Assembly (NCBI GenBank): GCA_017547755.1
Contig: JAFYOX010000089.1
Location: 1 to 64,000 of the forward strand
Direction: 5' to 3'
Length of the DNA stretch: 64,000 nucleotides
From: Clostridia bacterium
GTDB taxonomy: Bacteria > Bacillota > Clostridia > Oscillospirales > CAG-272
Position 1 is the first letter of the stretch, and each line of letters starts with the position of its first letter. The notes under the pieces were generated by a model. That model was not told where the DNA came from. It searched no databases and saw only the letters and a program-made list of their open reading frames with translations. The translations under genes and the position numbers were made by a program. Positions 41,256-50,580 of this stretch are shown here, piece by piece.

Positions 41256-41744
41256 TTACTTTTTTCCTTCGAAGCCGCAGATGAAGCCGGTGACGTCGGA
41301 AGAACACAGGTCGCCGCCGATCACACGGTTTTTGTAGATGATCACGTTCGCCATGACCGTGCCGCTGTAATCCGGGAAGTTTGTCACTTTGTAGGTACAG
41401 CGACGGACCTCGCGGCCGCGGTATTTGGAGAGATCAAGCCCCTGATTCCGCTGCAGCTCGTTGTAGGAATTCATGACTTTGTCGAATTCCGCGGGGATCT
41501 TGATCGTGACTTCCTCGAGCGGCTCTTTCTCTGTCTCCCAGCCGAACTGGGCGAGAAAACCGACGATGTCGTCGTTTGTTTTGATCCTGTCGTAATTGTA
41601 CTGCGATGCCGCCGCCGCGATCGCTTTCGTGGAGACCGGCGTGTATTTCGGAATGGTCAGGATAATGGCGCAGAGAACGGCAAGGGAAGCGGCGATCACA
41701 CAGAAGAATTTCAGCGTATGGGCACGGACCGTACAGATGAACAT
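41256..41744 (-). CDS. DUF4830 family membrane-anchored protein
   Basis: 162 residues. One N-terminal membrane segment (about 10-30), then a small extracytoplasmic domain. The blocks FLAQFGWETEKEPLEEVTIP-like, EFDKVMNSYNELQRNQGLDLSKYRG, YKVTNFPDYSGTVMANVIIYKNRVIGGDLCSSDVTGF match DUF4830 proteins as I remember them from Clostridia. Function is unknown. A GGAGG site precedes the start. It is divergent from the second glycerol-1-phosphate dehydrogenase-like gene. Confidence 0.85.
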   Translation of the reverse strand: MFICTVRAHTLKFFCVIAASLAVLCAIILTIPKYTPVSTKAIAAAASQYNYDRIKTNDDIVGFLAQFGWETEKEPLEEVTIKIPAEFDKVMNSYNELQRNQGLDLSKYRGREVRRCTYKVTNFPDYSGTVMANVIIYKNRVIGGDLCSSDVTGFICGFEGKK

Positions 41745-41810
41745 AGAAAACCTCCGTTAAGGTTTTTGATTTTTCACTCCATTTTATTCCGGAACATTCC
41801 ATGATAGAAC

Positions 41811-41816
41811 TATAAT
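41811..41816 (+). promoter_or_regulatory. -10 box of second G1PDH-like gene
   Basis: TATAAT 19 bases before the start, so with a very short leader; no good -35 box is visible, so activation by a regulator is possible. Confidence 0.4.
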
Positions 41817-41835
41817 ACAGAAGGAGACCATCCCC

Positions 41836-43092
41836 ATGTTTGAAAGCGTAACGAAACTGCTTGAATCCTGCCCCTGCGGCAGAAAACATTCTCTTCTGAC
41901 CGACGAATGCGTTGTCGCGGACGACGCTGCCGTCCAGATGAAGGAATACATCGCCAAGCGCGGCTTTACCGCTCCCGTGATCCTCTGCGACGAGAACACG
42001 AAGGTGTTCGCGGACGCGCTCGCGGACATCACGACCACTGTTTTTACCGTGGACGGTCACGCGCACGCAACCGAAGTTTACTCCGCACAGGCGATCGACT
42101 TCGTAAAATCCTCCGGTGCGGACGTGCTGATCGCGGTCGGCTCCGGTTCTCTTCACGATATCACCCGCTACGCGGCATTTGATACGCAGATCCCGTTTAT
42201 CTCCTATCCGACCGCAGCCAGCGTGGACGGCTTTGTCTCCGGCGTTGCCGCAATGACCTGGTATGGTCAGAAGCTTACCTTTGAATCCGCGCCGCCGATC
42301 GCCGTTTTCGCTGTTCCGGACGTTTTCTGCACCGCGCCGACCCGTCTCACCGCTTCCGGTGTGGGCGACGTCATCGGCAAGTACACCTCCCTGTTTGACT
42401 GGCGTGTCGGCGAAATCCTGACCGGCGAATACCGCTGTCCGGGCATCTGCGGTCTCGAATACGAAGCCATCGACGCCGTACGTGACGCAATCAGGGCACG
42501 CAATCCCGAAACCGAACGCGAATATACCGTCAAGGTCATGGAAGCACTTCTCCTTTCCGGTCTGGCGATGCAGCTCACCGGCAATTCCAGACCTGCATCG
42601 GGTGCGGAACACCATATGTCCCATCTCTGGGAAATGTGCCGCATCAACGAAGAAAGTGACGCACTCCACGGCGAAAAGGTCGGCGTGGGACTCCTGTACG
42701 TTCTCCGTGAATATCACCGTTATCTGAAGAACATCGACGCGGACGCGATCGCATCGATCGATCTCGAAAAGGTATTCGACCGTGCGCATATCGAAGCGGC
42801 ATACGGTGATCTGACCGACGTTACCCTCAAGGAAAACCTCCCGAAGGGAAAGTCCAGTCTTGCGGATATTAAGGTAACGGCGGAAACCGTTCCCGCACTT
42901 CTAGAAGCCGCAGAGACCCTTCCGACCGCGGAAGAAGCGGAAGAACTGCTGAAGGCTGCCGGCGCACCGGTATCCAATGCGGAAATCAAACTGCCGTACG
43001 ACGAAGCGTTCATCGAAAAAACGCTGACCTACGCGCCGTACGTGCGCAACCGTCTGACCCTTCTCAAGGTCATTCAGGCAAGCAAAATGTAA
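41836..43092 (+). CDS. sn-glycerol-1-phosphate dehydrogenase family protein, second paralogue
   Basis: 418 residues, same superfamily as the protein at 10158. Cofactor turn AVGSGSLHDITRY, loop TAASVDGFVS, metal ligands in GVGDVIGKY, HHMSHLWEM and LHGEKVGVG. The N-terminal CPCGRKH (C12, C14, H18) parallels CACGKRH in the first paralogue. The archaeal-type reaction (dihydroxyacetone phosphate to glycerol-1-phosphate) is possible, but both copies sit among sugar genes, and AraM-like enzymes may use other substrates. A Gfo/Idh/MocA oxidoreductase follows after 46 bases, probably in the same operon. Confidence 0.85.
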   Translation: MFESVTKLLESCPCGRKHSLLTDECVVADDAAVQMKEYIAKRGFTAPVILCDENTKVFADALADITTTVFTVDGHAHATEVYSAQAIDFVKSSGADVLIAVGSGSLHDITRYAAFDTQIPFISYPTAASVDGFVSGVAAMTWYGQKLTFESAPPIAVFAVPDVFCTAPTRLTASGVGDVIGKYTSLFDWRVGEILTGEYRCPGICGLEYEAIDAVRDAIRARNPETEREYTVKVMEALLLSGLAMQLTGNSRPASGAEHHMSHLWEMCRINEESDALHGEKVGVGLLYVLREYHRYLKNIDADAIASIDLEKVFDRAHIEAAYGDLTDVTLKENLPKGKSSLADIKVTAETVPALLEAAETLPTAEEAEELLKAAGAPVSNAEIKLPYDEAFIEKTLTYAPYVRNRLTLLKVIQASKM

Positions 43093-43138
43093 TTGTTTTC
43101 TTTGAATATAAAAAATTTTCAAAAGCGAGGGAAAAACA

Positions 43139-44197
43139 ATGGCAATCAAAGTTGGGATCCTCGGTCTGGCACACGGTCATGTCATGACCTACGGAAAAAA
43201 GTGGATCGAACATCCGGAATGGAACATTGAACTCGTCGGCGGCTGGGATCACGATACGAAACGCCGCGACGACAGCGTTTCCGCGCTCGGCATCAGGGCG
43301 TACGATACGCCGGAAGCCCTGCTTGCGGACGTTGACGCGGTGGTGATTTCTTCGGAAACTTCGTTCCACGCGGAACTGACCGAACTTGCGGCTGCCGCAG
43401 GGAAGGATATCCTCTGCTACAAGCCGATGGCTCTGACGCTGGAAGAAGCGGACCGCATGGTCGCGGCTGTGGAAGCCTCCGGTGTGCGCTTCACGCTCGG
43501 CTATCAGATGCGCGTTGACCCGCAGAACATCAGAATGAAGGAACTTGTCCACGACGGCACCATCGGCAATATCTGCCACTACCGCCGCCGTCACGGTCTG
43601 TCCACCCATACCTGGGCGAATTTTGACACCGCATGGCACACGCAGGAACATTACAACCGCGATATCTTCGCCGACGACAGTGCGCATCCGATCGATATGA
43701 TCAACTGGATGTTCGGCGTTCCGGAAACCGTTTCCTGCGAAATGACCACCATGGCAAATCTGAAGATCAAGAATGACAACGGCGTTGCGCTGTTCCGCTA
43801 CGGCAACGGCATGATCGCCGAGATCACCTGCTCCTTCACCTGCACCGCGTCCGAGATCACGACAGAAATTTACGGTACCAAGGGCTCGATCCAGCAGTAT
43901 TACGGCGACGCGGTATCCACCGGTCTTCCGAGACCCGCCGGACAGCCCGGTCTGAAGTACTATGTCCTCGGTGACAGCGACTGGACGGACAGCGGCATCC
44001 CGAGCCCCGCCGTGCACGGCGAACGCATTGCCGCACAGGGCGAATTCTTCGCGCAGTTCTTCCGCGGCGAACGCGGACCCATCTGCTCGGTTTACGAAGC
44101 GAGAGATTCCCTGAAAATGGTCCTCGCATGCTATCTTTCCGCGAGAGAAGGACGCCGCGTGAGAATCGACGATCCCGCACTGTACGGAATTCTTTGA
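43139..44197 (+). CDS. Gfo/Idh/MocA family oxidoreductase
   Basis: 352 residues. N-terminal Rossmann domain (VGILGLAHGHVMTYG; the usual GxGxxG is altered to GLAHGH) and C-terminal alpha/beta substrate domain (MTTMANLKIKNDNGVALFRYGNGMIAEI). The usual EKP motif is CYKP, keeping the catalytic lysine. Such enzymes oxidise or reduce sugars, inositols or their phosphates with NAD(P). A GAGGG ribosome site precedes the start. It follows the second G1PDH-like gene, and a DUF4838 gene with its own promoter comes next; a shared sugar or cyclitol route is plausible but inferred. Confidence 0.88.
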   Translation: MAIKVGILGLAHGHVMTYGKKWIEHPEWNIELVGGWDHDTKRRDDSVSALGIRAYDTPEALLADVDAVVISSETSFHAELTELAAAAGKDILCYKPMALTLEEADRMVAAVEASGVRFTLGYQMRVDPQNIRMKELVHDGTIGNICHYRRRHGLSTHTWANFDTAWHTQEHYNRDIFADDSAHPIDMINWMFGVPETVSCEMTTMANLKIKNDNGVALFRYGNGMIAEITCSFTCTASEITTEIYGTKGSIQQYYGDAVSTGLPRPAGQPGLKYYVLGDSDWTDSGIPSPAVHGERIAAQGEFFAQFFRGERGPICSVYEARDSLKMVLACYLSAREGRRVRIDDPALYGIL

Positions 44198-44222
44198 TTA
44201 TAATTCGTAAGAAACTTATAAA
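44194..44222 (+). promoter_or_regulatory. Sigma-A promoter of DUF4838 gene
   Basis: TTGATT (44194-44199, overlapping the upstream stop codon), 17-base spacer, TATAAA (44217-44222). Confidence 0.6.
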
Positions 44223-44254
44223 CCTACATTATCCCCAATAAAGGAGGATTTATC

Positions 44255-45853
44255 ATGGCAAAGCAGATTATTATCGCCGGAACACCGATCGCAAAGTTCA
44301 GGATCGTGTACGGAAAGAGCCTTGACGCCGCGCTGGAACTGCAGAAGTACCTTGCGCTCGCATCCGGCGTCAAGCTGCCGATCATCCACGACTGCGAAAA
44401 GAGCGAGTTCGAAATCCGTGTCGGAAAGACGAACCGTACCTGTTCCAAACTGTCGTATGACGGAATTGAAAACCACGGTTTCGTCATCAAGGTTGCCGGA
44501 GGAAACCTCATCATCGCCGGAAACGACGAACTGGGCGACCTCTACGGCGTGTACGAGTTCCTCGACCGCTACATCGGCTGGCGCTTCGTCCATAAGGAAA
44601 CCGATTATCTGAAGGACGGCGACGTCGATCTTCCCGAAGGACTCCGCTTCAAGTTCAATCCGCCGTACGAATACCGTCAGCTCGACTGGCCCTGCACGCA
44701 GGACGATGTATGGCGCAGAAAGAACGGCGAAAACCACCTCGATTTCCACTGGGTCGGCTTCGTTCACACGCTGTCCGATCTGTCCGAACTGAACAATCAG
44801 TTCACCGGTCAGCCCTGTCTGTCCGATCCTGCCGTTCTCGAAACCGTCAAGAAGAACGTCCGCAAGTGGCTCGACAACAACCCGCAGGCGAAGATCATTT
44901 CCGTTTCCCAGAACGATAACCAGACCTACTGCAAGTGCGAAAAGTGTCAGGCGACCGACGCCGAAGAAGGAAGCCCCGCAGGCACGCTTCTCCGCTTTGT
45001 CAACGCCGTAGCGGACGATATCAAGGACGAATATCCGGATGTTTCCATCGAAACGCTCGCATATCAGTACACCAGAAAGGCGCCGCTCATCACCAAGCCG
45101 CGCGACAATGTGATCATCCGTCTCTGCTCGATCGAATGCTGCTTCTCCCATCCGCTGTCCGATCCGGACTGCGAAGTCAACAAGGCGTTCCAGCACGACA
45201 TCATTGAATGGGGCAAGATCTGCAACCGTCTCTACATCTGGGACTATGTTACGAACTTCCCGCACTACATCCCGCCGTTCCCGAACTTCCGTGTCCTGCT
45301 CGACAATATGCGCTTCTTCGCGGAAAATCACGTCACCGGCATGTATCCCGAAGGAAACTACCAGAGCAATTCCGGCGAATTTGCGGAACTTCGCGCATAC
45401 CTCCTCGGCCGTGCGATGTGGGATCCCTACATGACGGAAGAAAAGTATTTCGAATACATGGACGACTTCCTCGACGGCTACTACGGTAAGGAAGCGGCAC
45501 CGTACATCCGCAAGTTCATCGACTTCACGCTGAAGGAATCCGAAGGACGCCACTTCAACATCTGGCAGAAGCCGTTTGAAATCATTCCGCAGGAAGTCTA
45601 CGAAGCAAACTTCGACGAAATCGAAGGCTGGTGGAACGCCGCCGAAGAAAAAGCCGGCGCAAACCTTGCAAGAGTACAGAAATCCCGTCTCCAGTGGACG
45701 TACATCAAGCTCATGCTGAAGCCTGACGCTGCGATGGCGGAACCGTTCTTCCGCACGGTCCAGAGCCTCGGCATCCGCTGGAACGAATGGCACGGCCCGT
45801 TCACGGAAGATCCGGACTTCACGAAGTCCCCGATCGAATGGCCGCACCGGTAA
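44255..45853 (+). CDS. DUF4838 family putative glycosidase
   Basis: 532 residues, no signal peptide. The N-terminal ~120 residues (AALELQKYLALASGVKLPI, NHGFVIKVAGGNLIIAGNDELGDLYGVYEFLDRYIGWRFV) resemble the GH67/GH84-type N-terminal domain; the rest matches DUF4838, a TIM-barrel-like family related to alpha-glucuronidases and hexosaminidases. VSQNDNQTYCKCEKCQATDAEEGSPAG is a conserved block with CKCEKC that might bind metal. Activity is not established for the family. It follows the oxidoreductase gene but has its own promoter, and ends at a clear terminator. Confidence 0.8.
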   Translation: MAKQIIIAGTPIAKFRIVYGKSLDAALELQKYLALASGVKLPIIHDCEKSEFEIRVGKTNRTCSKLSYDGIENHGFVIKVAGGNLIIAGNDELGDLYGVYEFLDRYIGWRFVHKETDYLKDGDVDLPEGLRFKFNPPYEYRQLDWPCTQDDVWRRKNGENHLDFHWVGFVHTLSDLSELNNQFTGQPCLSDPAVLETVKKNVRKWLDNNPQAKIISVSQNDNQTYCKCEKCQATDAEEGSPAGTLLRFVNAVADDIKDEYPDVSIETLAYQYTRKAPLITKPRDNVIIRLCSIECCFSHPLSDPDCEVNKAFQHDIIEWGKICNRLYIWDYVTNFPHYIPPFPNFRVLLDNMRFFAENHVTGMYPEGNYQSNSGEFAELRAYLLGRAMWDPYMTEEKYFEYMDDFLDGYYGKEAAPYIRKFIDFTLKESEGRHFNIWQKPFEIIPQEVYEANFDEIEGWWNAAEEKAGANLARVQKSRLQWTYIKLMLKPDAAMAEPFFRTVQSLGIRWNEWHGPFTEDPDFTKSPIEWPHR

Positions 45854-45875
45854 AACATACGAATGATCTCATCGG

Positions 45876-45905
45876 AAAGGGCATCTGTTCCGGCAGATGC
45901 CCTTT
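45876..45905 (+). terminator. Terminator of DUF4838 gene
   Basis: Perfect 12-bp arms AAAGGGCATCTG and complement around a 6-base loop; only a short T tract follows. Confidence 0.7.
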
Positions 45906-46005
45906 CTATGCGCCATGGAAAGTTTTCTCCGGAAACCGTGCGGAATCCGGATATTTATTCACAATTTTATGGTAAAATAAAGAAAATTTTCAGACAGGAG
46001 TTTAC

Positions 46006-47544
46006 ATGAAACGAATTATGGCTATGGCTCTTTCTTTCCTTCTTCTCACATCCTGCTCCGGAGAACCGGCGGAAACCACTCCGGTTCCGGAATCTGTTCC
46101 GGCTCCCGAAACCGTACCGGTGACGGAAACCGTTCCCGTACCGGAGGAACCTGCCGCATCCGCAGAAGCACTTCAGGAACCTGCGGCAGAGGAAGTGACC
46201 GTCTCTACCTATGCCGATCCCGTCATTGCGGCGGAAAACCTTTCCCGCGCGGTGGAATACGCAAAGACGATCCGCGGACTTTACTGGGATTCCGAAACCT
46301 GCCTGTCCCGGCTGACACCGGACGGCGGCAAGCCGTTCCTGTGGCCCTACACGGAGCAGGCGGCAATGGTCAACGGCATCCTGCTTGCGATGGACAGGGA
46401 TCACGAAGACCGTGCGTATTTTGAAGAATATCTGACGGAACTGATCGAAGGTCTCCGCCATTACCGCGTGAAGGAGGCCCGCATGACCGGAAATCAGACG
46501 TGGAACAACGAAGATCACGTCATGACGGCGTTCGGTGAAAACGACGGTACGCCCGGATGCTATGCGATCTACTGCGCGTCCCGGAGCGATGCCTCGGTTG
46601 ACCGCACCCGTACCCTCACGGACGGCGTGTATTTTGACGACAACGTCTGGGTGGCAAAGGAAATGTACTATGCCTACCTCAATCTCGGCGATGAACGCTA
46701 TCTCAACGAAGCGGTCAGCATCCTGAACTGGATCATCGGCGAAGGCTACGAACCCGCGGAAGGTCTGAACGGGATCTACTGGAAATGGTCGTCGAAATTC
46801 GAATTTGCCGGCGGCGATTACAGTGACAGCAATCACGCTTCGCTCAATGCCTGCTCGAGCGTTCCGACGTCGATGATGCTTGCCAAGGTCTACCGGATCA
46901 CGGAAGGCATGGAAAAGTTCGCGGGTCTGCGGGAAAATTATCTGACCTGTGCGGAAGCGATCTACCGCTTTGCCGAAGATGTCCTGCTGGATCGTTCGAC
47001 CGGCTGTATCGTGGACAAGATCTTCCTGAAGCAGGGATTTGAATCCATGACCGGCAAGTCGCGCATCCAGAAGACGGACGGAAATCAGTTTGCCTATAAC
47101 ACGGGAACCTTTATGACCGCCGGTGCGGAACTGTACGCGATCGCATCCGAACAGGGACGCACGGAAGACGCGGAATTTTATCTTAACCAGAGCGCGGCAA
47201 CGGCAAAAGGCGCGGACGTCAAGTTCGGTGACCGGACAGTTAAATCAGGTCAATACTCCTATCCGTCGCACAGCTGGTTCACCTCCTTCCTTCTCGAAGG
47301 ATTCGCGGATCTTGCACCTGTTCTCCCCGAAGCGGCGGAATATGCCGATCATATGCGCTCTTCCCTCGATTATGCGTGGAACAACAACCGTGCGGCGGAC
47401 GGTCTGGTCTGCCCGTCGTGGATCCGCGGCTGGTCCCGCTACAACGACAACGACCCGAATTCCGAAGGAAATCCGCGGCAGATCCTTCTGCAGTCCGCAA
47501 ACGCGCACTGCTACGCGATGCTTGCGCGGCATTACGCGGAATAA
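46006..47544 (+). CDS. GH76 family glycosidase lipoprotein (alpha-1,6-mannanase-like)
   Basis: 512 residues. Lipobox LLTSC (Cys17), a Pro/Val/Glu linker made of PVPE/PAPETVP repeats (about 20-65), then an (alpha/alpha)6 barrel. The adjacent aspartates in GVYFDDNVWVAKEM match the catalytic DD of GH76 endo-alpha-1,6-mannanases; WNNEDHVM and the repeated helical hairpins fit. It would cut alpha-mannan backbones, as in yeast walls, or related alpha-1,6-mannose polymers at the cell surface, feeding importers. The metallophosphoesterase gene follows after 24 bases, in the same operon. Confidence 0.82.
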   Translation: MKRIMAMALSFLLLTSCSGEPAETTPVPESVPAPETVPVTETVPVPEEPAASAEALQEPAAEEVTVSTYADPVIAAENLSRAVEYAKTIRGLYWDSETCLSRLTPDGGKPFLWPYTEQAAMVNGILLAMDRDHEDRAYFEEYLTELIEGLRHYRVKEARMTGNQTWNNEDHVMTAFGENDGTPGCYAIYCASRSDASVDRTRTLTDGVYFDDNVWVAKEMYYAYLNLGDERYLNEAVSILNWIIGEGYEPAEGLNGIYWKWSSKFEFAGGDYSDSNHASLNACSSVPTSMMLAKVYRITEGMEKFAGLRENYLTCAEAIYRFAEDVLLDRSTGCIVDKIFLKQGFESMTGKSRIQKTDGNQFAYNTGTFMTAGAELYAIASEQGRTEDAEFYLNQSAATAKGADVKFGDRTVKSGQYSYPSHSWFTSFLLEGFADLAPVLPEAAEYADHMRSSLDYAWNNNRAADGLVCPSWIRGWSRYNDNDPNSEGNPRQILLQSANAHCYAMLARHYAE

Positions 47545-47568
47545 CGGCGCCGCCGCAGGGAGAGCGTT

Positions 47569-49224
47569 ATGAATATCAACAAACCCAACCGCGGTTCCGC
47601 ATCCGCTCCGGATCACATCCTTCTTTCGATCTGCGGAGACGCGAAAACCTCGATGGCTGTTTCGTGGCGCACCGACTGTACGGTGACGCAGGGATGGGCG
47701 GAAGTCCGCAGAGAAGATCAATCCCCGGCGGAAGCCGTCCGTTTCCCGGCGAATACACAGTATTTCCGGAGTGACATCGACGAAAGCCATTTCCATACGG
47801 CGATCCTCACGGGACTTACGCCGGACACCCGCTATGTTTATACCGTAGGCGACGGATCCCACCGGAGTACGGAATATTCCTTCCGGACGGAGCCGGAGGA
47901 TCTCACGCATTACAGCTTCCTCATCATTGCGGACCAGCAGAATACGGAGCCGTTTGCCGCGCCCGAATACCGTCCGGTGCGGAATCTGCTCGATCTTGCC
48001 CTGCGCCGCTGTCCCGAGGCAAAATTCATCCTCAGCCTCGGGGACAACGTCGACAACGGTGAAAACGAACTGCAGTGGAACGGTCTGTTTTACGGTCTCG
48101 ACGGCATCAGCCAGAACATCCCCGTCATGCTTGCCACCGGGAACCACGACAACCGCGGCTTCCGTGTCTACGAAGAATTCCGCAGAGAGGGGAAGTATTA
48201 CCTCGATCACGCCGATGCGTTCGACTTCAAGTTCCGTGAAGCCTATCCGCAGAACGGTCCGGAAGGCTACGAGACCGAAAATTATTCGTTCGATTACGGC
48301 AATGTGCATCTGACCGTACTCGGTGTGAACGCTTACGAAGAGACCGGTGCATGGGCAAAAGAGGATCTGACCGCAAGCGAAAAGACGTGGAAGCTCGCCG
48401 CGTTCCACTATCCGGTGTTCCCCGTCATGCCGGAAGGCGTCGGCGGAATGTTCTACGGAAAGATCCCCGAAGCGCTTGACATCGGAAAAGCGGACATCAT
48501 GTTTGCCGGACACGAGCATTCATTCGCGCGTTCGTATCCGATCCGCAATTACGAAATGTTCGACCGACCGTCCGAAGGTACGGTGCACTATATCCTCGGA
48601 AACAGCGGGGACAACGGTTTTGCCTCCAACGCGGCGAAGGTCTGGTACTACAATTTCTATCCGCAGGAAGAACGCAACAGTATGTACGCGCAGGTCGACG
48701 TCACGCCGACGCGCCTGACCGTCACCGCATACCTCGATGACGGACGTACCGCCGACCGCTTCACCATCGACAGGGAACGCGACGAGATCGATCCGCCGCT
48801 GACGGCACCGGTATATTTTGATACCCACATGACGTTCAAGGGCAACCGGACGGAACTTGCCGCGAGAGGGATCTATGCCCATCACGCGGATGGAAAGATC
48901 TTCGTACCGTTTGCCGTGATCGCCCAGACCATCGGCTCGGAAGTTGTCAAGGAACCGGGACAGGTGACGATCGATCTGTATGGGATCCGCACCGTCTTCC
49001 GCGAAGGAAGTGCGGAAGCGCTCCGTAACGGGGAACCGTTTGCACTGACTTCGCCGGTATATGCGGGCGACATGGGCGAACTGTACATTTCCGCTGATGA
49101 CATTTCCGCTGTCTGGAATCTGCGCTGGCGGTATGCCGCGCGCAACAATATCATCGATTTCGACTATGCGGAAGAAGATTTCCCGCGCAGCAAACAGCCG
49201 CCGTCGGCAAAGGAGAACGCGTGA
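47569..49224 (+). CDS. Metallophosphoesterase with FN3-like N-domain and copper-amine-oxidase-like C-domain
   Basis: 551 residues. An Ig/FN3-like domain typical of purple acid phosphatases (about 15-110, LTPDTRYVYTVGD), a calcineurin-like phosphoesterase core (IIADQQN, LGDNVDNGE, TGNHDNRG, FHYPVF, AGHEHSFARSY), and at about 420-540 a stalk-like domain resembling the copper amine oxidase N-terminal repeat found in wall proteins. There is no signal peptide, odd for an architecture normally outside the cell. Co-transcribed with the GH76 gene; phosphomannan trimming is a possible role, inferred only from that context. Confidence 0.82.
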   Translation: MNINKPNRGSASAPDHILLSICGDAKTSMAVSWRTDCTVTQGWAEVRREDQSPAEAVRFPANTQYFRSDIDESHFHTAILTGLTPDTRYVYTVGDGSHRSTEYSFRTEPEDLTHYSFLIIADQQNTEPFAAPEYRPVRNLLDLALRRCPEAKFILSLGDNVDNGENELQWNGLFYGLDGISQNIPVMLATGNHDNRGFRVYEEFRREGKYYLDHADAFDFKFREAYPQNGPEGYETENYSFDYGNVHLTVLGVNAYEETGAWAKEDLTASEKTWKLAAFHYPVFPVMPEGVGGMFYGKIPEALDIGKADIMFAGHEHSFARSYPIRNYEMFDRPSEGTVHYILGNSGDNGFASNAAKVWYYNFYPQEERNSMYAQVDVTPTRLTVTAYLDDGRTADRFTIDRERDEIDPPLTAPVYFDTHMTFKGNRTELAARGIYAHHADGKIFVPFAVIAQTIGSEVVKEPGQVTIDLYGIRTVFREGSAEALRNGEPFALTSPVYAGDMGELYISADDISAVWNLRWRYAARNNIIDFDYAEEDFPRSKQPPSAKENA

Positions 49225-49260
49225 TGCCTGCGGAATCCGCGGAGGATTCCGGAAATCCTC

Positions 49261-49289
49261 TTGTATTCTGCGGAAATATGTGATATAAT
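49261..49289 (+). promoter_or_regulatory. Sigma-A promoter of MFS gene
   Basis: TTGTAT (49261-49266), 17-base spacer, TATAAT (49284-49289). Confidence 0.7.
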
Positions 49290-49326
49290 ATTATATTATT
49301 TTTCGAATCAAGGAGATTCAATCCAT

Positions 49327-50550
49327 ATGTCTGTTTCCGCTTCCGTTTCCAGACGCCGGATCTATCTGGTCGTCGGGGTCGCCGCCATGCTGTTTTCCGG
49401 CGTTTTGTATGCGTGGTCCATTCTGAAAATGCCGTTCAAAGATATTTTCGGCTGGAGCGATTCCGCTTTGGCGCTCAATTTCACGCTGACCATGTGTTTC
49501 TTCTGCCTCGGTGCGTTTTTCGGCAGTCTGATCTGCAAGCGGACAAGTCCCCGCTTTGCTCTGATCCTTGCCGGGATCCTCGTCGGTATCGGCTTCGGTC
49601 TGACCGGCTTCCTCACCGCGGACGGTCTTGCACTTCTGTATGTTACTTACGCCGTTCTTGCCGGTTCCGGGATCGGGATTTCCTACAACGTCATCGTTTC
49701 CACGGTCACGGCGTGGTTCCCCGACAAAAAGGGCTTCTGCTCCGGCTGTCTGATGATGGGCTTCGGTTTCAGCACGCTTCTTCTCGGGAATCTGATCGAC
49801 GCTCTCTTTGCTTCGTCCGCGTTCGGCTGGAGCGGTACGTTCATTCTTCTCGGTATCCTTCTTGCGGTGATCCTCGTTATCTCCGGACTGATCCTCCGCC
49901 GTCCGGCGGCGGATACGGAATTCCCGGCAGTCAAAGCCGGAAAGAACGTCCGTAAGGAAGATTTCGAAGTCCGCGATTTCACCACGGCGGAAATGCTCCG
50001 CAGCTTCACCTACTGGAGAGCGTTTGTCTGTATGGCGTTCATGACGGCGGTGGGCAATTCCGTGATCAGCTTTGCGCGTGACCTGGTGCTTTCCGTGGAT
50101 GCCGCACCCGCACTTGCCACCACGCTGGTTGGCGTACTTGCCGTATGCAACGGTCTCGGACGCATCCTTACCGGCGCGGTCTACGATGCGCTCGGACGCC
50201 GCGTGACCATGCTTGCCGCCAACGGCATTGCCATCGTTGCCGCAGGGATCACGCTGATGGCAGTATGGCTCCATTCTCTGCCGATCTGCATTGCCGGTCT
50301 CTGCCTGACCGGACTTTCCTACGGTGCCTGCCCCACCGTTACTTCGGCGTTCACGTCGTCGTTCTACGGCACGAAATATTTCCCGGTCAACTACAGCATC
50401 ACCAATTTCAACCTGATCGCCGCCGCGTTCATCGCGGCATGGAGCAACAGCCTGCTGGTTTCCACCGGAAGCTACACCGCTCCGTTCGTGATGCTGCTGA
50501 TCCTTGCCGTCTGTGCGCTCGGACTGAATTTCAGCGTCCGCAGACCGTAA
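49327..50550 (+). CDS. MFS transporter, OFA (oxalate/formate antiporter-like) family
   Basis: 407 residues with 12 hydrophobic segments in two halves and a charged central loop (about 200-225). VLYAWSILKMPFKDIFGWSDSALALNFTL at the N terminus and AGSGIGISYNVIVSTVTAWFPDKKGFCSG are characteristic of the OFA branch, which exchanges small organic anions such as oxalate, formate or lactate. Start 49327 follows AAGGAGATT. The substrate cannot be read. It is monocistronic, between a promoter and a terminator. Confidence 0.9.
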   Translation: MSVSASVSRRRIYLVVGVAAMLFSGVLYAWSILKMPFKDIFGWSDSALALNFTLTMCFFCLGAFFGSLICKRTSPRFALILAGILVGIGFGLTGFLTADGLALLYVTYAVLAGSGIGISYNVIVSTVTAWFPDKKGFCSGCLMMGFGFSTLLLGNLIDALFASSAFGWSGTFILLGILLAVILVISGLILRRPAADTEFPAVKAGKNVRKEDFEVRDFTTAEMLRSFTYWRAFVCMAFMTAVGNSVISFARDLVLSVDAAPALATTLVGVLAVCNGLGRILTGAVYDALGRRVTMLAANGIAIVAAGITLMAVWLHSLPICIAGLCLTGLSYGACPTVTSAFTSSFYGTKYFPVNYSITNFNLIAAAFIAAWSNSLLVSTGSYTAPFVMLLILAVCALGLNFSVRRP

Positions 50551-50580
50551 ATCCCGTACGATATCCGTACATAGAAGCAG

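Noticed and set aside
41053-41337. 94-codon open frame after gdhA
   Set aside because: It begins over the gene-end hairpin, overlaps the end of the DUF4830 gene on the other strand, and has no domain or ribosome site.
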